Of a stretch of DNA of 64,000 nt, positions 29,749 to 38,370 are shown in pieces. Below the pieces are notes generated by a model. It was not told the origin of the DNA and searched no databases. It was given only the letters and a program-made list of their open reading frames with translations. Origin of the DNA: RHKX01 sp963823565 (GTDB lineage Bacteria > Actinomycetota > Thermoleophilia > Solirubrobacterales > 70-9). The number at the start of each line of letters is the position of its first letter. Position 1 is the stretch's first letter. Location: positions 1 to 64,000 of the forward strand of contig CAWGLR010000001.1 of assembly GCA_963823565.1 (NCBI GenBank), in the 5' to 3' direction. The position numbers were made by a program, and so were the translations under genes.

Positions 29749-31617
29749 GTGATCCGCGGGGAATCGAGTCACGGCGGGCGGTTCCGCCTCCTGATCGGCT
29801 GCGCCTGCGGCGCGCTGGCGCTGCTCGCGTGCGCGACGGCCGGCCGCGCCGCGGCAGCGGGATTCACCCGCCTGGATCCGGCGCCGCTGCAGACCTTCAA
29901 GCCGTTCGACCTCGGGGTCGCCGACGCGAACGACGACGGCAACCTCGACCTCTTCACGACCAACCACAAGTTCCCCTCGCGCTACCTGGCCGGCGACGGC
30001 GCCGGCGGGCTGGTCGACGCCCTGGTGCCGCTCGGGCTGAGCCCGACCCCCGAGTTCCCGGGCTTCGAGGACCTCCACCGCGTACCGGACACCTCCGCCC
30101 CCGGCCTCTACCTCTACGCCTACGATCGCGGCACCCCGCGGGATCCCTTCCACATCGACACCACCGGAATCCCGGCCTCGGGGCGCCTCGTCTTCGGCGC
30201 CCGCGACCTCCGGGTCGAGCAGGCGACGGGTGCGACCGTCAGCGAGGTCGAGCTGCCCAACGGCGCAACCGCGCTCGACTTCGACGCCGAGCCCGGCGCC
30301 AGGATCGACATCACGGTCGACCACATCGATCTGCCGATCGGTGTCCAGATCGACTCGCCTGAGAACCCGCCGCTCGTCAAGGTCGGACCCGACGCCGTCC
30401 CAGCGCAGGCACCGGAGTTCGAGCTGTCGCTGCGAGACCGTCACGGGTACGGGTTCGCCGACTTCAATTCCGACGGCCTCACCGATCTGTTCGTCGCGAC
30501 CGGTGGGCTCGGCGGCGAGATAACCGACCCGTTCTTCCTCGGTCGCCAGCGCGACGAGCTCCTGCTGGGGAGCCCGGTCGGCCTGCGCTCGGCGATCTCC
30601 ACGAGCGGCCTCGTCAAGGGCGCCTGCCGCGGGCGCGGGACGCTCGTGGCCGACTTCGACGGCGACGGCTTCCCCGACCTGCTCGAGTCCTGCGACCAGG
30701 CTCCGCCCCGGCTCTTCGCGGGCGACGGCGCCGGTCACTTCCGCGAGCTCCCCGCCCCACCGGTCGTCGGCGACGTCTACCGGGCGATCGACCTCTCGGG
30801 CGACCGGCGCCCCGAGCTGGTCGTCGCGGCCGCCGAGAGCATCCAGGTGTGGGCCCTCGAGGAGACCGGCTGGGTTCGAACCCAGGCGTTCCGCGGCGGC
30901 AACAAGGTCGCGACCGTCCGGACGCTGGCCCAGGGCGACTTCGATCGCGACGCCGACATCGACCTCTTCGCGGCGAGCCCGCGCGGCAACGCCGTGCTGA
31001 TGAACGTCGACGGGCGGCTGCGCAAGCGCAAGCCGCGGACGCTCGGCCTGCCGAACCACGGCTCCGTCGGTGCCGCGTTCGTCGATTACGACAACGACGG
31101 CGACCTCGACCTCGACGTCCTGCCACAGGGGATCTTCCGCTCGGACGGCAAGCGCTTCCGCCACACCAACCGGCTGCGGTACGGGCCCCTGCCCACCGGG
31201 CCGGTCTTCTCCGGGACCGTCTCCTGGCCCGACCTCGACGAGGACGGCCGCCGGGATCCCGTGAGCATGCGCGGCAGAGGCGTGTTCGCGCCGGAGCAGG
31301 TGATCGACATCCGCCGCAACAAGGTGCCTGGTGGCCACTGGCTCGAGCTGGACCTGACCGGCCCGCCCGGCAACGCCGACGCGATCGGCGCTCGCGTCCG
31401 CGTCGTCACGGACGCCGGGCCGAGCTGGGGCTGGGTCGGCGAGGCGGAGACCTCGGGGCACTCCAGCGGCCACTACCGGCTCTACTTCGGACTCGGCGGG
31501 GAACGCCGCCTGCGCCGGATCGTCGTAACCTGGGCCGACGGGAGCAGGACGAAGCTCGGCGCGCGCCGAGCCGATCGCGTGCTCTCCGTCAGGCACGGCG
31601 GACGGACCCGCGGATGA
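29749..31617 (+). CDS. Secreted VCBS/FG-GAP repeat protein with ASPIC/UnbV C-terminus
   Basis: 622 residues. Signal peptide (LLIGCACGALALLACATAGRAAA). The body is a beta-propeller of FG-GAP/VCBS repeats with calcium-binding DxDxDGxxD motifs: DANDDGNLDLF, DFNSDGLTDLF, DFDGDGFPDLL, DFDRDADIDLF, DYDNDGDLDL, DLDEDGRRD. The last 90 residues (HWLELDLTGPPGNADAIGARV, YFGLGGERRLRRIVVTWADG) match the ASPIC/UnbV domain. Proteins of this layout are extracellular and of unknown binding target. Start GTG 29749; TTATCT upstream may be a -10. A 12-bp hairpin follows the stop. Confidence 0.85.
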   Translation: MIRGESSHGGRFRLLIGCACGALALLACATAGRAAAAGFTRLDPAPLQTFKPFDLGVADANDDGNLDLFTTNHKFPSRYLAGDGAGGLVDALVPLGLSPTPEFPGFEDLHRVPDTSAPGLYLYAYDRGTPRDPFHIDTTGIPASGRLVFGARDLRVEQATGATVSEVELPNGATALDFDAEPGARIDITVDHIDLPIGVQIDSPENPPLVKVGPDAVPAQAPEFELSLRDRHGYGFADFNSDGLTDLFVATGGLGGEITDPFFLGRQRDELLLGSPVGLRSAISTSGLVKGACRGRGTLVADFDGDGFPDLLESCDQAPPRLFAGDGAGHFRELPAPPVVGDVYRAIDLSGDRRPELVVAAAESIQVWALEETGWVRTQAFRGGNKVATVRTLAQGDFDRDADIDLFAASPRGNAVLMNVDGRLRKRKPRTLGLPNHGSVGAAFVDYDNDGDLDLDVLPQGIFRSDGKRFRHTNRLRYGPLPTGPVFSGTVSWPDLDEDGRRDPVSMRGRGVFAPEQVIDIRRNKVPGGHWLELDLTGPPGNADAIGARVRVVTDAGPSWGWVGEAETSGHSSGHYRLYFGLGGERRLRRIVVTWADGSRTKLGARRADRVLSVRHGGRTRG

Positions 31618-31625
31618 AAGAGGGA

Positions 31626-31661
31626 GGCGCTCGGTGCCTCGGGGGATAAGCACCGAGCGCC
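31626..31661 (+). terminator. 12-bp hairpin between VCBS gene and TetR gene
   Basis: GGCGCTCGGTGC (31626-31637) and GCACCGAGCGCC (31650-31661) pair perfectly around a 12-base loop, 9 bases after the stop at 31617. No T-run. It may end the upstream transcript. A similar hairpin sits before the paralogous TetR at 41591. Confidence 0.55.
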
Positions 31662-31673
31662 AGAAACGGCACA

Positions 31674-31688
31674 TTACTATCCCACTTA
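31674..31688 (+). promoter_or_regulatory. Shared TTAC-box upstream of TetR (copy 1)
   Basis: TTACTATCCCACTTA matches TTACCATCCCGTTTA at 41519-41533 in 12 of 15 positions. Both lie 10-12 bases after a hairpin and upstream of a TetR gene. TACTAT could be a -10 box, with the rest an operator. Confidence 0.45.
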
Positions 31689-31709
31689 GTTCGATGCAAG
31701 GGAGGCCGG

Positions 31710-32279
31710 TTGGCCACTGAGGAGAGGGCCCCGCGGATCGACGCCCAGCGCAACCGCGAGGCGGTCATCGACGCGGCGCTGGAGCTGCTCGCCGAGCAGC
31801 CCGGAGCGAGCATGGCGACGATCGCCGAGCGCTCCGGGGTCGGGCGCACGACCGTCTATCGACACTTCCCGCACCGCGAGGACCTCGTCCGCGCGCTCTT
31901 CGGCCGGGTGGTCGAGGACGCCCGCACGATGACCTCGGACGTGATCGGCCGCTCCTCGTCCCCGCGCGAGGTCCTCGCCGAGCTCGGCCCGGCGATCGTG
32001 GGGATCGGGCGCCGCTACCTCTTCCTCGAGGCGCTGCGCCAGCACGGCGAGGAGGTGATCGCGGAGAGCACCCTCGATCCCGACGACCCGCTGCGCCACT
32101 ACCTCGCCGACGCTCAGGGGTCCGGCGACGTCCGCCGGGACATGCCCGTGCAGTGGATCCTCAGCATGATCAACTCGATGGCCTCCGGCGCGCTGGTCGA
32201 GCTCAGCGCGCGGCGGGTGGACCCCGAGGAGGCCGGGCGCCTGCTCGGGGACGCGCTCGTGCGCGCCTTCGCCGCCTAG
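31710..32279 (+). CDS. TetR-family regulator
   Basis: 189 residues from TTG 31710, with GGGAGG 5 bases upstream. HTH: AALELLAEQPGASMATIAERSGVGRTTVYRHFPHREDLVRALF (about residues 22-64). The C-terminal domain carries LSMINSMASGALVELSARR, like regulators of the SCO1712/TetR_C group. It is close in sequence and promoter layout to the TetR at 41591. It ends head-on with the opp operon (4-base overlap with oppF). Target genes are not evident. Confidence 0.88.
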   Translation: MATEERAPRIDAQRNREAVIDAALELLAEQPGASMATIAERSGVGRTTVYRHFPHREDLVRALFGRVVEDARTMTSDVIGRSSSPREVLAELGPAIVGIGRRYLFLEALRQHGEEVIAESTLDPDDPLRHYLADAQGSGDVRRDMPVQWILSMINSMASGALVELSARRVDPEEAGRLLGDALVRAFAA

Positions 32280-33622
32280 CGGTCCGGGTCCGTCGGCGAC
32301 CCGACGACGCCGGCGGCGCGCAGCGCGTCGGGGTCGTAGAGGTGGCACCGCAGGCGGGCCCCGCCGACCTCGAGGTCGCGCAGCGGGAACGGGTCGCGGA
32401 ACCGCACCCGCACCCCCGAGTCCAGTTCCTCCATCGACTCGACGCCGGTCCAGATCGGGTCGGCCGGCGCGTCGGCGCGCATCGCCTCGAGCACCCTCAC
32501 GACGTCGGCCCCGGTGCAGCCGGAGGCGGCGGGGACGACCGCGTCGGTCGCCAGCGCGTCGAGCTCGCCGAGGTCGCCGATGGCACCTCGCTCGGCCGCG
32601 TAGGCCTCCTCCTCGAGCTTCGTCCAGCGCTCCTCCAGCAGCGTCCGCAGGTCCCTCGCCTCCCAGCCGCAGACCTCGAAGGCCTTCGGGCAGCGCGGGT
32701 GGAACGGGCAGCCGAGCGGAGGCACGACCGCGTCGGGGACCTCGCCTCGCGGCAGGTCCCGCGGGACCGCTCGCCGCGGGTCGGGCTCGGGGATAGCCCG
32801 CAGCAGCGCCTGCGTGTAGGGGTGGCGGGGTTCCCGGTAGATCTCCTCGGCAGGCCCGATCTCGACGATCTGGCCGAGGTACATGATCGCGATCCGGTCG
32901 CAGAAGAACTTCGCGGTCGCGAGGTCGTGGGTGATGTAGAGGTAGGTGAGGCCGAGCTCGTCCTTGAGCTCCAGCATCAGCTCGAGGATCTTCGCCCGGA
33001 CGCTCATGTCGAGCATCGAGACCGGCTCGTCGGCAACGAGCACGTCGGGCCCGAGGATGATCGCCCGGGCGAGGACGGCACGCTGCTTCTGGCCTCCCGA
33101 CAGGTCGGCCGGGTACTTGTCGAGGAAGTCGCTCGCCGGCGCCAGCCCGACCCGCTCGAGCGCCGCGGTGGCGCGCTCGCGCAGGCGGTCCCGATCCCGC
33201 TCGATCCCGTGAAAGCGCAGCGGGTCGGAGACCAGCGCGCCGATCGTCAGCGCCGGGTTCAGCGAGGCGTGCGGGTCCTGGAAGACGATCTGCAGGCGCC
33301 GGCGGAGCTCGCGCATCTCCGACTCCTTGCGTCCGGCGATCTCCTCGCCCTCGAGCTTGATCGATCCCGAGCTCGCCTCGACGAGGCCGAGCAACGTCCG
33401 GCCGAGCGTCGTCTTCCCCGAGCCCGACTCGCCGACGAGGCCGAGGACCTCGCCCTTGCGGAGCTCGAGCGAGACGCCGTCGACCGCCCTCACCGACCCC
33501 GACTCGCGCCCGCGCAGCCGGTCGAGGAACGACCCGCGCACCGAGTAGGTCGTGTGCAGGTCGTTGATCTCGAGCAGGGGCTCGCCCGCCGCGATCACCG
33601 GCGTCTCGGCCACCGAGCTCAC
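32276..33622 (-). CDS. oppF: Oligopeptide/dipeptide ABC transporter ATPase (OppF-like)
   Basis: 448 residues. Walker A GESGSGKTT, Q-loop VFQDPHASLNP, signature LSGGQKQR, Walker B VLVADEPVSMLD, H-loop ITHDLA, then the oligopeptide-transporter C-terminal Cys motif CPFHPRCPKAFEVC. After that a further 130 residues (to 448) extend beyond the usual OppF length; this tail has no recognised domain (VVPAASGCTGADVVRVLEAM, LRDLEVGGARLRCHLYD). GTG 33622 overlaps the oppD stop. Last gene of the operon. Confidence 0.9.
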   Translation of the reverse strand: MSSVAETPVIAAGEPLLEINDLHTTYSVRGSFLDRLRGRESGSVRAVDGVSLELRKGEVLGLVGESGSGKTTLGRTLLGLVEASSGSIKLEGEEIAGRKESEMRELRRRLQIVFQDPHASLNPALTIGALVSDPLRFHGIERDRDRLRERATAALERVGLAPASDFLDKYPADLSGGQKQRAVLARAIILGPDVLVADEPVSMLDMSVRAKILELMLELKDELGLTYLYITHDLATAKFFCDRIAIMYLGQIVEIGPAEEIYREPRHPYTQALLRAIPEPDPRRAVPRDLPRGEVPDAVVPPLGCPFHPRCPKAFEVCGWEARDLRTLLEERWTKLEEEAYAAERGAIGDLGELDALATDAVVPAASGCTGADVVRVLEAMRADAPADPIWTGVESMEELDSGVRVRFRDPFPLRDLEVGGARLRCHLYDPDALRAAGVVGSPTDPDR

Positions 33623-34659
33623 GCCTCCTCCGCGATCGCCGGCTCGGCCCGCTCGAGCGGCTCGCGGCCGCCCGCCGGGATCGGCTCCTCGGGCCCGTTC
33701 AGCCAGCAGGAGACGCGCTGACCCTCGGGCCCGCTCGTCTCGACCGGGTGAAGCTCGGCGCAGACGCGCATCGCGTTGGGGCAACGGGGATGGAAGCGGC
33801 AGGCCGGCGGCGGGTCGATCAGGCTCGGCGGCGCGCCGGGTATGTAGGCGAGGCCCTCGGTCCGCAGAGAGATCGTCGAGCGCAGCAGCTCGCGCGTGTA
33901 CGGGTGGCCGGGCTCGGAGAAGACGGCGCGGGCGTCGCCCTCCTCGACGATCTCGCCGGCGTACATCACCGCGACGCGGTCGCAGGCCTCGGCGACGATG
34001 CCGAGGTTGTGGGTGATCAGCAGCACCGCCGTGTCGAAGTTGCGCCGCAGGTCGGCGAGGATGCCGAGGATCTGCGCCTCGACGATCACGTCGAGCGCGG
34101 TCGTCGGCTCGTCGGCGATCAGCACCTTGGGCTCGAGCACCAGCGCCAGCGCAATCATGATCCGCTGTCGCATCCCGCCGGAGAACTCGTGCGGGTACTG
34201 CTTGAAGCGGGTCGGCGGGATGCCCATGCCGGCGAGCGCCTCGAGCGAGCGCCGGCGCACCTCCTCGTCGTCGATGTCGGGCACGTGGGTCCGCAGCGTC
34301 TCGCGGAAGTGCTTCTCGATCGTCTGCAGCGGGTCGAGGCGGGTCATCGGCTCCTGGAAGATCAGCCCGAGCTCGGGCCCACGCATGCTGCGCATCTCCT
34401 TCTGGTCGAGCCCGACGAGCTCGCGGCCGGCGTAGCGGACCGAGCCGTCGACCGCCGCCATCGCCGGCAGCAGCCCGAGGACGCCGCGCCCGAGCGTCGA
34501 CTTGCCGCACCCGGACTCGCCGACGAGCCCGAGCGTCTGCCCCGCGCCGATCTCGAAGCTGACCCCGTCGACCGCTCGCACAGGGTCGCCGGCGGTGCCG
34601 TACCAGACCCGCAGGTCATGGACGTCGAGGATGGGTTCGCTCTTGGCCACGTCGCTCAC
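33619..34659 (-). CDS. oppD: Oligopeptide/dipeptide ABC transporter ATPase (OppD-like)
   Basis: 346 residues. Walker A GESGCGKST, Q-loop IFQEPMTRLDP, signature FSGGMRQRI, Walker B VLIADEPTTALD, H-loop ITHNLG, and the C-terminal FHPRCPNAMRVC iron-sulphur-type Cys motif of Opp/Dpp ATPases. GTGA overlaps link it with oppC upstream and oppF downstream. Confidence 0.92.
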   Translation of the reverse strand: MSDVAKSEPILDVHDLRVWYGTAGDPVRAVDGVSFEIGAGQTLGLVGESGCGKSTLGRGVLGLLPAMAAVDGSVRYAGRELVGLDQKEMRSMRGPELGLIFQEPMTRLDPLQTIEKHFRETLRTHVPDIDDEEVRRRSLEALAGMGIPPTRFKQYPHEFSGGMRQRIMIALALVLEPKVLIADEPTTALDVIVEAQILGILADLRRNFDTAVLLITHNLGIVAEACDRVAVMYAGEIVEEGDARAVFSEPGHPYTRELLRSTISLRTEGLAYIPGAPPSLIDPPPACRFHPRCPNAMRVCAELHPVETSGPEGQRVSCWLNGPEEPIPAGGREPLERAEPAIAEEA

Positions 34660-35636
34660 GGTGACCCACCTTCCGGCTCAGCCTCGGATGCCCCGGTTCC
34701 GCCGGCTGCCTGCTGCTCCCGTGCCGGCATCTCCGGCTTCTTGTTCCGCTGCGCCCGGACCAGCGGGTTGATGACATCGTTCAGGCCCTCGCCGAGCAGG
34801 GTGAACCCGGTGACGAGGAGGACGATCGCGAGGCCGGGGAAGAGCCCCGTCCACCAGATCCCGGCGCCGACGTCGTCGATCGCGCGCTGCAGGTCGTAGC
34901 CCCACTCCGCGGCGTCGGTCGGCTGGATGCCGAAACCGAGGAAGCCGAGGGCGGCGAGGGTGAGGATCGCGTCGGCCGCGTTCAGCGTCGCCAGCGAGGG
35001 CACGTTCTGAACCACGTTCTGGAGGATGTAGCGGCTGATGATCGTCCGCCTGGGCGCGCCGAGCGCGCGGGCGGCCTCGACGTACGGCTCCTCGCGCACG
35101 CTGATCACGTGGTTCCTCACCACCCGGAAGTACTGGGGGACGTAGACCCCGGTGATCGCGATGGCGGCCGTGAAGACCCCTTGGCCGAGCTTGTCGGAGA
35201 GCAGGAACGCGATCACGATCGCCAGCAGCAGGTACGGGAAGGCGAAGAGGGCGTCCATGATGAGGACGAGGACGCGGTCGAGGCGGCCGCCGACGTAGCC
35301 CGAGATCAGCCCGAGCGGTACGCCGATCACGAGCGAGAAGACGACCGCGAGAAGGACGACCTCGATCGCGGTGCGCGACCCCCAGATCACGCGCGAGAGG
35401 ACGTCGTAGCGGCCGACGGTCGTGCCCCACAGGTTGGTCGAGTCGGGATGCCCCTGCTTCGGGAAGTCGACTCCGCCGCTTGAGACCTGATCGAAGCCGT
35501 AGGGCGCGATCAGCGGCGCGAAGATCGCGAGGATCACGAAGACGCCGACGATCACGATGCCGCTCCAGAGGATCCACTTCGATACGCCCTCAGACTCCCG
35601 GATCGGGCCGAGCCAGCGTGAGAGCCGCCGCCTCAT
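34656..35636 (-). CDS. oppC: Oligopeptide/dipeptide ABC transporter permease (OppC-like)
   Basis: 326 residues. N-terminal helix, OppC_N extension (APLIAPYGFDQVSS), a periplasmic loop with NLWGTTVGRYDVLSRVIWGSR typical of OppC/DppC, then five helices with the EAA coupling loop EAARALGAPRRTIISRYILQN. Start ATG 35636 overlaps oppB. The C-terminus is a polar tail. Confidence 0.92.
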   Translation of the reverse strand: MRRRLSRWLGPIRESEGVSKWILWSGIVIVGVFVILAIFAPLIAPYGFDQVSSGGVDFPKQGHPDSTNLWGTTVGRYDVLSRVIWGSRTAIEVVLLAVVFSLVIGVPLGLISGYVGGRLDRVLVLIMDALFAFPYLLLAIVIAFLLSDKLGQGVFTAAIAITGVYVPQYFRVVRNHVISVREEPYVEAARALGAPRRTIISRYILQNVVQNVPSLATLNAADAILTLAALGFLGFGIQPTDAAEWGYDLQRAIDDVGAGIWWTGLFPGLAIVLLVTGFTLLGEGLNDVINPLVRAQRNKKPEMPAREQQAAGGTGASEAEPEGGSP

Positions 35637-36655
35637 CGGTACCTCACCCGCGGGTCGATGAAGGCGGTGACCAGGTCGATCAGCACGGAGACGATCACGA
35701 CCGCGACCGCGAAGACGGTGACGATCCCCTGCACCGCGATGTAGTCACGCTGGTTCAGGTACCGGATCAGCTCCGAGCCGATCCCGGGCCAGTTGAAGGT
35801 CACTTCGGTCAACACCGCGCCGCCGAGGAGGATCGCGAACTGCAGCCCGGCGACGGTGATGACCGGCACGAGCGCGTTGCGGAAGGCGTGGTTGACGACG
35901 ACCCGGCGCTCGCTCACCCCGCGCGCCCGCGCCGCCTCGACGTAGTCGCCGCGCATCGTCTGCAGCAGGTTCACGCGAACCAGCCTGATCAGCACCCCGC
36001 TGATCGTCAGCCCGAGCACCAGCGCCGGCAGCGCGAGGTGCTGGAGGACGTCCCAGAACGCGCTCCAGTCGCCCTGGATCAGCGTGTCGATCAAATAGAA
36101 GTGAGTGACCTTGTCGAGCTCGAAGTCGACGACCGGGCTGGCCCGGCCGGAGGTCGGCCAGCCGACGTCGGAGGCCACCAGCTGGAAGAGGAACCCGAGG
36201 AAGAAGACGGGGAAGGCGTAGATCACGATCCCGAAGAGGCGGCCGCCGACGTCGAGGGGCCCGTCGCGGTACCGGCCTGCCAGCAGGCCGACGGGGATGC
36301 CGACCGCCAGCGTGATCATGAAGGCCGCGAGCGTCAGCTCCAGGGTGGCGCTGCCGTTCTCGACGATGATCGAGGTGACGCTGCGATTGTCGGTGGCGGA
36401 CTCGCCGAGATCGAGCCGGATGACCTGGCCCAGGTACTCGCCGTACTGCTCGATGATCGGCTTGTCGTAGCCCGCCGCCTCCTTGCGCTGCTCGAGCTCC
36501 TTCGCCGGCAGCCTCGCGCCGAGCGCCGCCGTGATCGGGTCGCCGGGCGCGACCCGCATCAGCAGGAAGACCATCGTCAGCAGGATCAGGATCGTCGGGA
36601 TCGCCAGCGCGATCCTGGTCAGGATGTAGGTCCGCAACCCGCCGCCGCGGCTCAA
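35633..36655 (-). CDS. oppB: Oligopeptide/dipeptide ABC transporter permease (OppB-like)
   Basis: 340 residues. First helix TRIALAIPTILILLTMVFLLMRVAPGDP with the OppB N-terminal signature, a long periplasmic loop, and the EAA coupling loop EAARARGVSERRVVVNHAFRNAL near residue 240. Six helices in all. It lies 43 bases downstream of the substrate-binding protein gene. Confidence 0.92.
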   Translation of the reverse strand: MSRGGGLRTYILTRIALAIPTILILLTMVFLLMRVAPGDPITAALGARLPAKELEQRKEAAGYDKPIIEQYGEYLGQVIRLDLGESATDNRSVTSIIVENGSATLELTLAAFMITLAVGIPVGLLAGRYRDGPLDVGGRLFGIVIYAFPVFFLGFLFQLVASDVGWPTSGRASPVVDFELDKVTHFYLIDTLIQGDWSAFWDVLQHLALPALVLGLTISGVLIRLVRVNLLQTMRGDYVEAARARGVSERRVVVNHAFRNALVPVITVAGLQFAILLGGAVLTEVTFNWPGIGSELIRYLNQRDYIAVQGIVTVFAVAVVIVSVLIDLVTAFIDPRVRYR

Positions 36656-36698
36656 CCCGGGATCCTCCCGGTCGGGGGCGGCTCGAAGCCGCTCCCCC

Positions 36699-38276
36699 TC
36701 AGCTCTTCGAGATCAGCCAGAAGCGGAAGATGAACGAGGGGTCGAACGTCTCCTCGACGCCGTCGACGCCGTCCCTCACCGCGGCCACCTGATCGGCCTG
36801 CCAGATCGGGATCGTCGGCGCGTCCTCGGCGCCGATCTGCTGGATCCGGTCGAACGCCTTCTGCCGCACCGCCGGGTCGTCGGACGCCTTCTCCTCGGCC
36901 AGGAGCTTGTTCATCTCCGGGTTGTCGTAGTGGATGTTGAGGAACGCGTCCGGCGCGTAGAACGACGCGGTGTAGTCGTCGGCGTCCGGGTAGTCCGGGA
37001 ACCAGCCGAGCTGGTAGGTCGGGTACTTGTCGGTGAAGGCGGCGGTGGAGTACTGGTTCCACTCGGTCGACTTCAGCGTCACGTCGAACAGGCCGCTCTC
37101 GTCGAGCTGGCGCTTGATCTCGGCGTACTCGTCGCCGGAGGCGGCGCCGTAGTGCGACGGCGTCCACCAGACCTCGAGCGGCACCGGCGTGTCGACGCCG
37201 GCGTCCGCGAGGGTCTGCTTCGCGCCCTCCATGTCGGGCCCGTCGCCGTATCGCTCGGCGAACGCCTCGGTCGCGAACTCGACGCCCTGCGGGACCATCG
37301 AGAAGAGCGGCTGGACCGTGCCGTTGTAGACGTTGTCGGCGATCGCCTGGCGGTCGATCACCTGCGCGGCGGCCTGGCGGATCGCGAGCTTCTCCTCGTC
37401 GGTCGTGCCGGGCTGGAGCTTGGTGTTGAACACCAGGTAGCGGATCTCGGTGCCGTTGCCGGAGACGACGTTGACGCCGTCGGCCCCGTCGAGGTCCTCG
37501 ATGTCGGTCGGGCTGAGGCTGCGGTAGGCGATGTCGACATCGCCGTCCTGAATCGCCAGCTTCAGCGGCGCCGCCGACTTGTAGTACTTGATGATCACGG
37601 TGTCGTTCTTCGCCGGCGCATCGCCCTGGTAGGAGTCGTTCTTCTCCATCACCGTCTGCTGGCCGGGCTCGTACTGGGCGAGCGTGTAGCGGCCGGAGCC
37701 GACGACCTCGTCGCTGGGCTGGAGCTTGTCGGCCGGGTAGGTGTCGGAGGGGACGATCGCGAAGGAGGCCGTGGTCAGGACCAGCGGCCAGGTGGCGTCG
37801 GACTCCTTGAGGTTGAAGGTGACGGCCTTGTCGTCCTTGGACGCCTCGACGCTGTCCATGTTCGCGAGCAGCGAGGAGGCGCCGTTGGGGTCGGCGATCT
37901 CGACGTTGCGCTCGAAGGAGAAGACGACGTCCTCGGCGGTCAGGGGCGAGCCGTCGGAGAACTCGAGGCCGTCCTTGATCGTGCACTCGAAGGTCTTGTT
38001 GTCGTTGTCGGTGAAGTCGCACTTCTCCGCCGCCTCGGGAACCGGCTTGTTGTCGCCCGGCGGGATCGTGAGGAGGTTCTGGTACATCGCGTAGATGCCG
38101 TCGTAGGACGGCAGGTCGTACGCGCCGGCCGGGTCGTAGGAGATCGGCTGGTCCGTCGTGCCGCGGATGATCGTCCCGCCGGACCCGCTCGAGGAGTCGT
38201 CGCTGCCGCATCCGGCGGCGAGAATTGCGAGCAGCGCGGTGGCTGCCGCCAGCGAGAGCAGTCGGATCGTCTTCAT
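36699..38276 (-). CDS. oppA: Oligopeptide/dipeptide ABC transporter substrate-binding lipoprotein
   Basis: 525 residues of the SBP_bac_5 family. Signal peptide with lipobox LAAGC (Cys about 23) then a Ser/Gly/Asp linker. Family motifs: DGLEFSDGSPLTAEDVVFSFER near residues 105-125 and an aromatic ligand-gating C-terminal lobe (YQLGWFPDYPDADDYTASFY). It leads the five-gene opp operon; GGGGAGG precedes the ATG. The ligand could be peptides or another oligomer. Confidence 0.92.
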   Translation of the reverse strand: MKTIRLLSLAAATALLAILAAGCGSDDSSSGSGGTIIRGTTDQPISYDPAGAYDLPSYDGIYAMYQNLLTIPPGDNKPVPEAAEKCDFTDNDNKTFECTIKDGLEFSDGSPLTAEDVVFSFERNVEIADPNGASSLLANMDSVEASKDDKAVTFNLKESDATWPLVLTTASFAIVPSDTYPADKLQPSDEVVGSGRYTLAQYEPGQQTVMEKNDSYQGDAPAKNDTVIIKYYKSAAPLKLAIQDGDVDIAYRSLSPTDIEDLDGADGVNVVSGNGTEIRYLVFNTKLQPGTTDEEKLAIRQAAAQVIDRQAIADNVYNGTVQPLFSMVPQGVEFATEAFAERYGDGPDMEGAKQTLADAGVDTPVPLEVWWTPSHYGAASGDEYAEIKRQLDESGLFDVTLKSTEWNQYSTAAFTDKYPTYQLGWFPDYPDADDYTASFYAPDAFLNIHYDNPEMNKLLAEEKASDDPAVRQKAFDRIQQIGAEDAPTIPIWQADQVAAVRDGVDGVEETFDPSFIFRFWLISKS

Positions 38277-38370
38277 TCTGGTGCGACCTCCCCGGTCGTG
38301 TTGCCCCTACCCCGCCCGACCGGACGGGGTCCTCTCGCGGCACCCTAGCCGAGCGGCGCGCGACGCGTCC

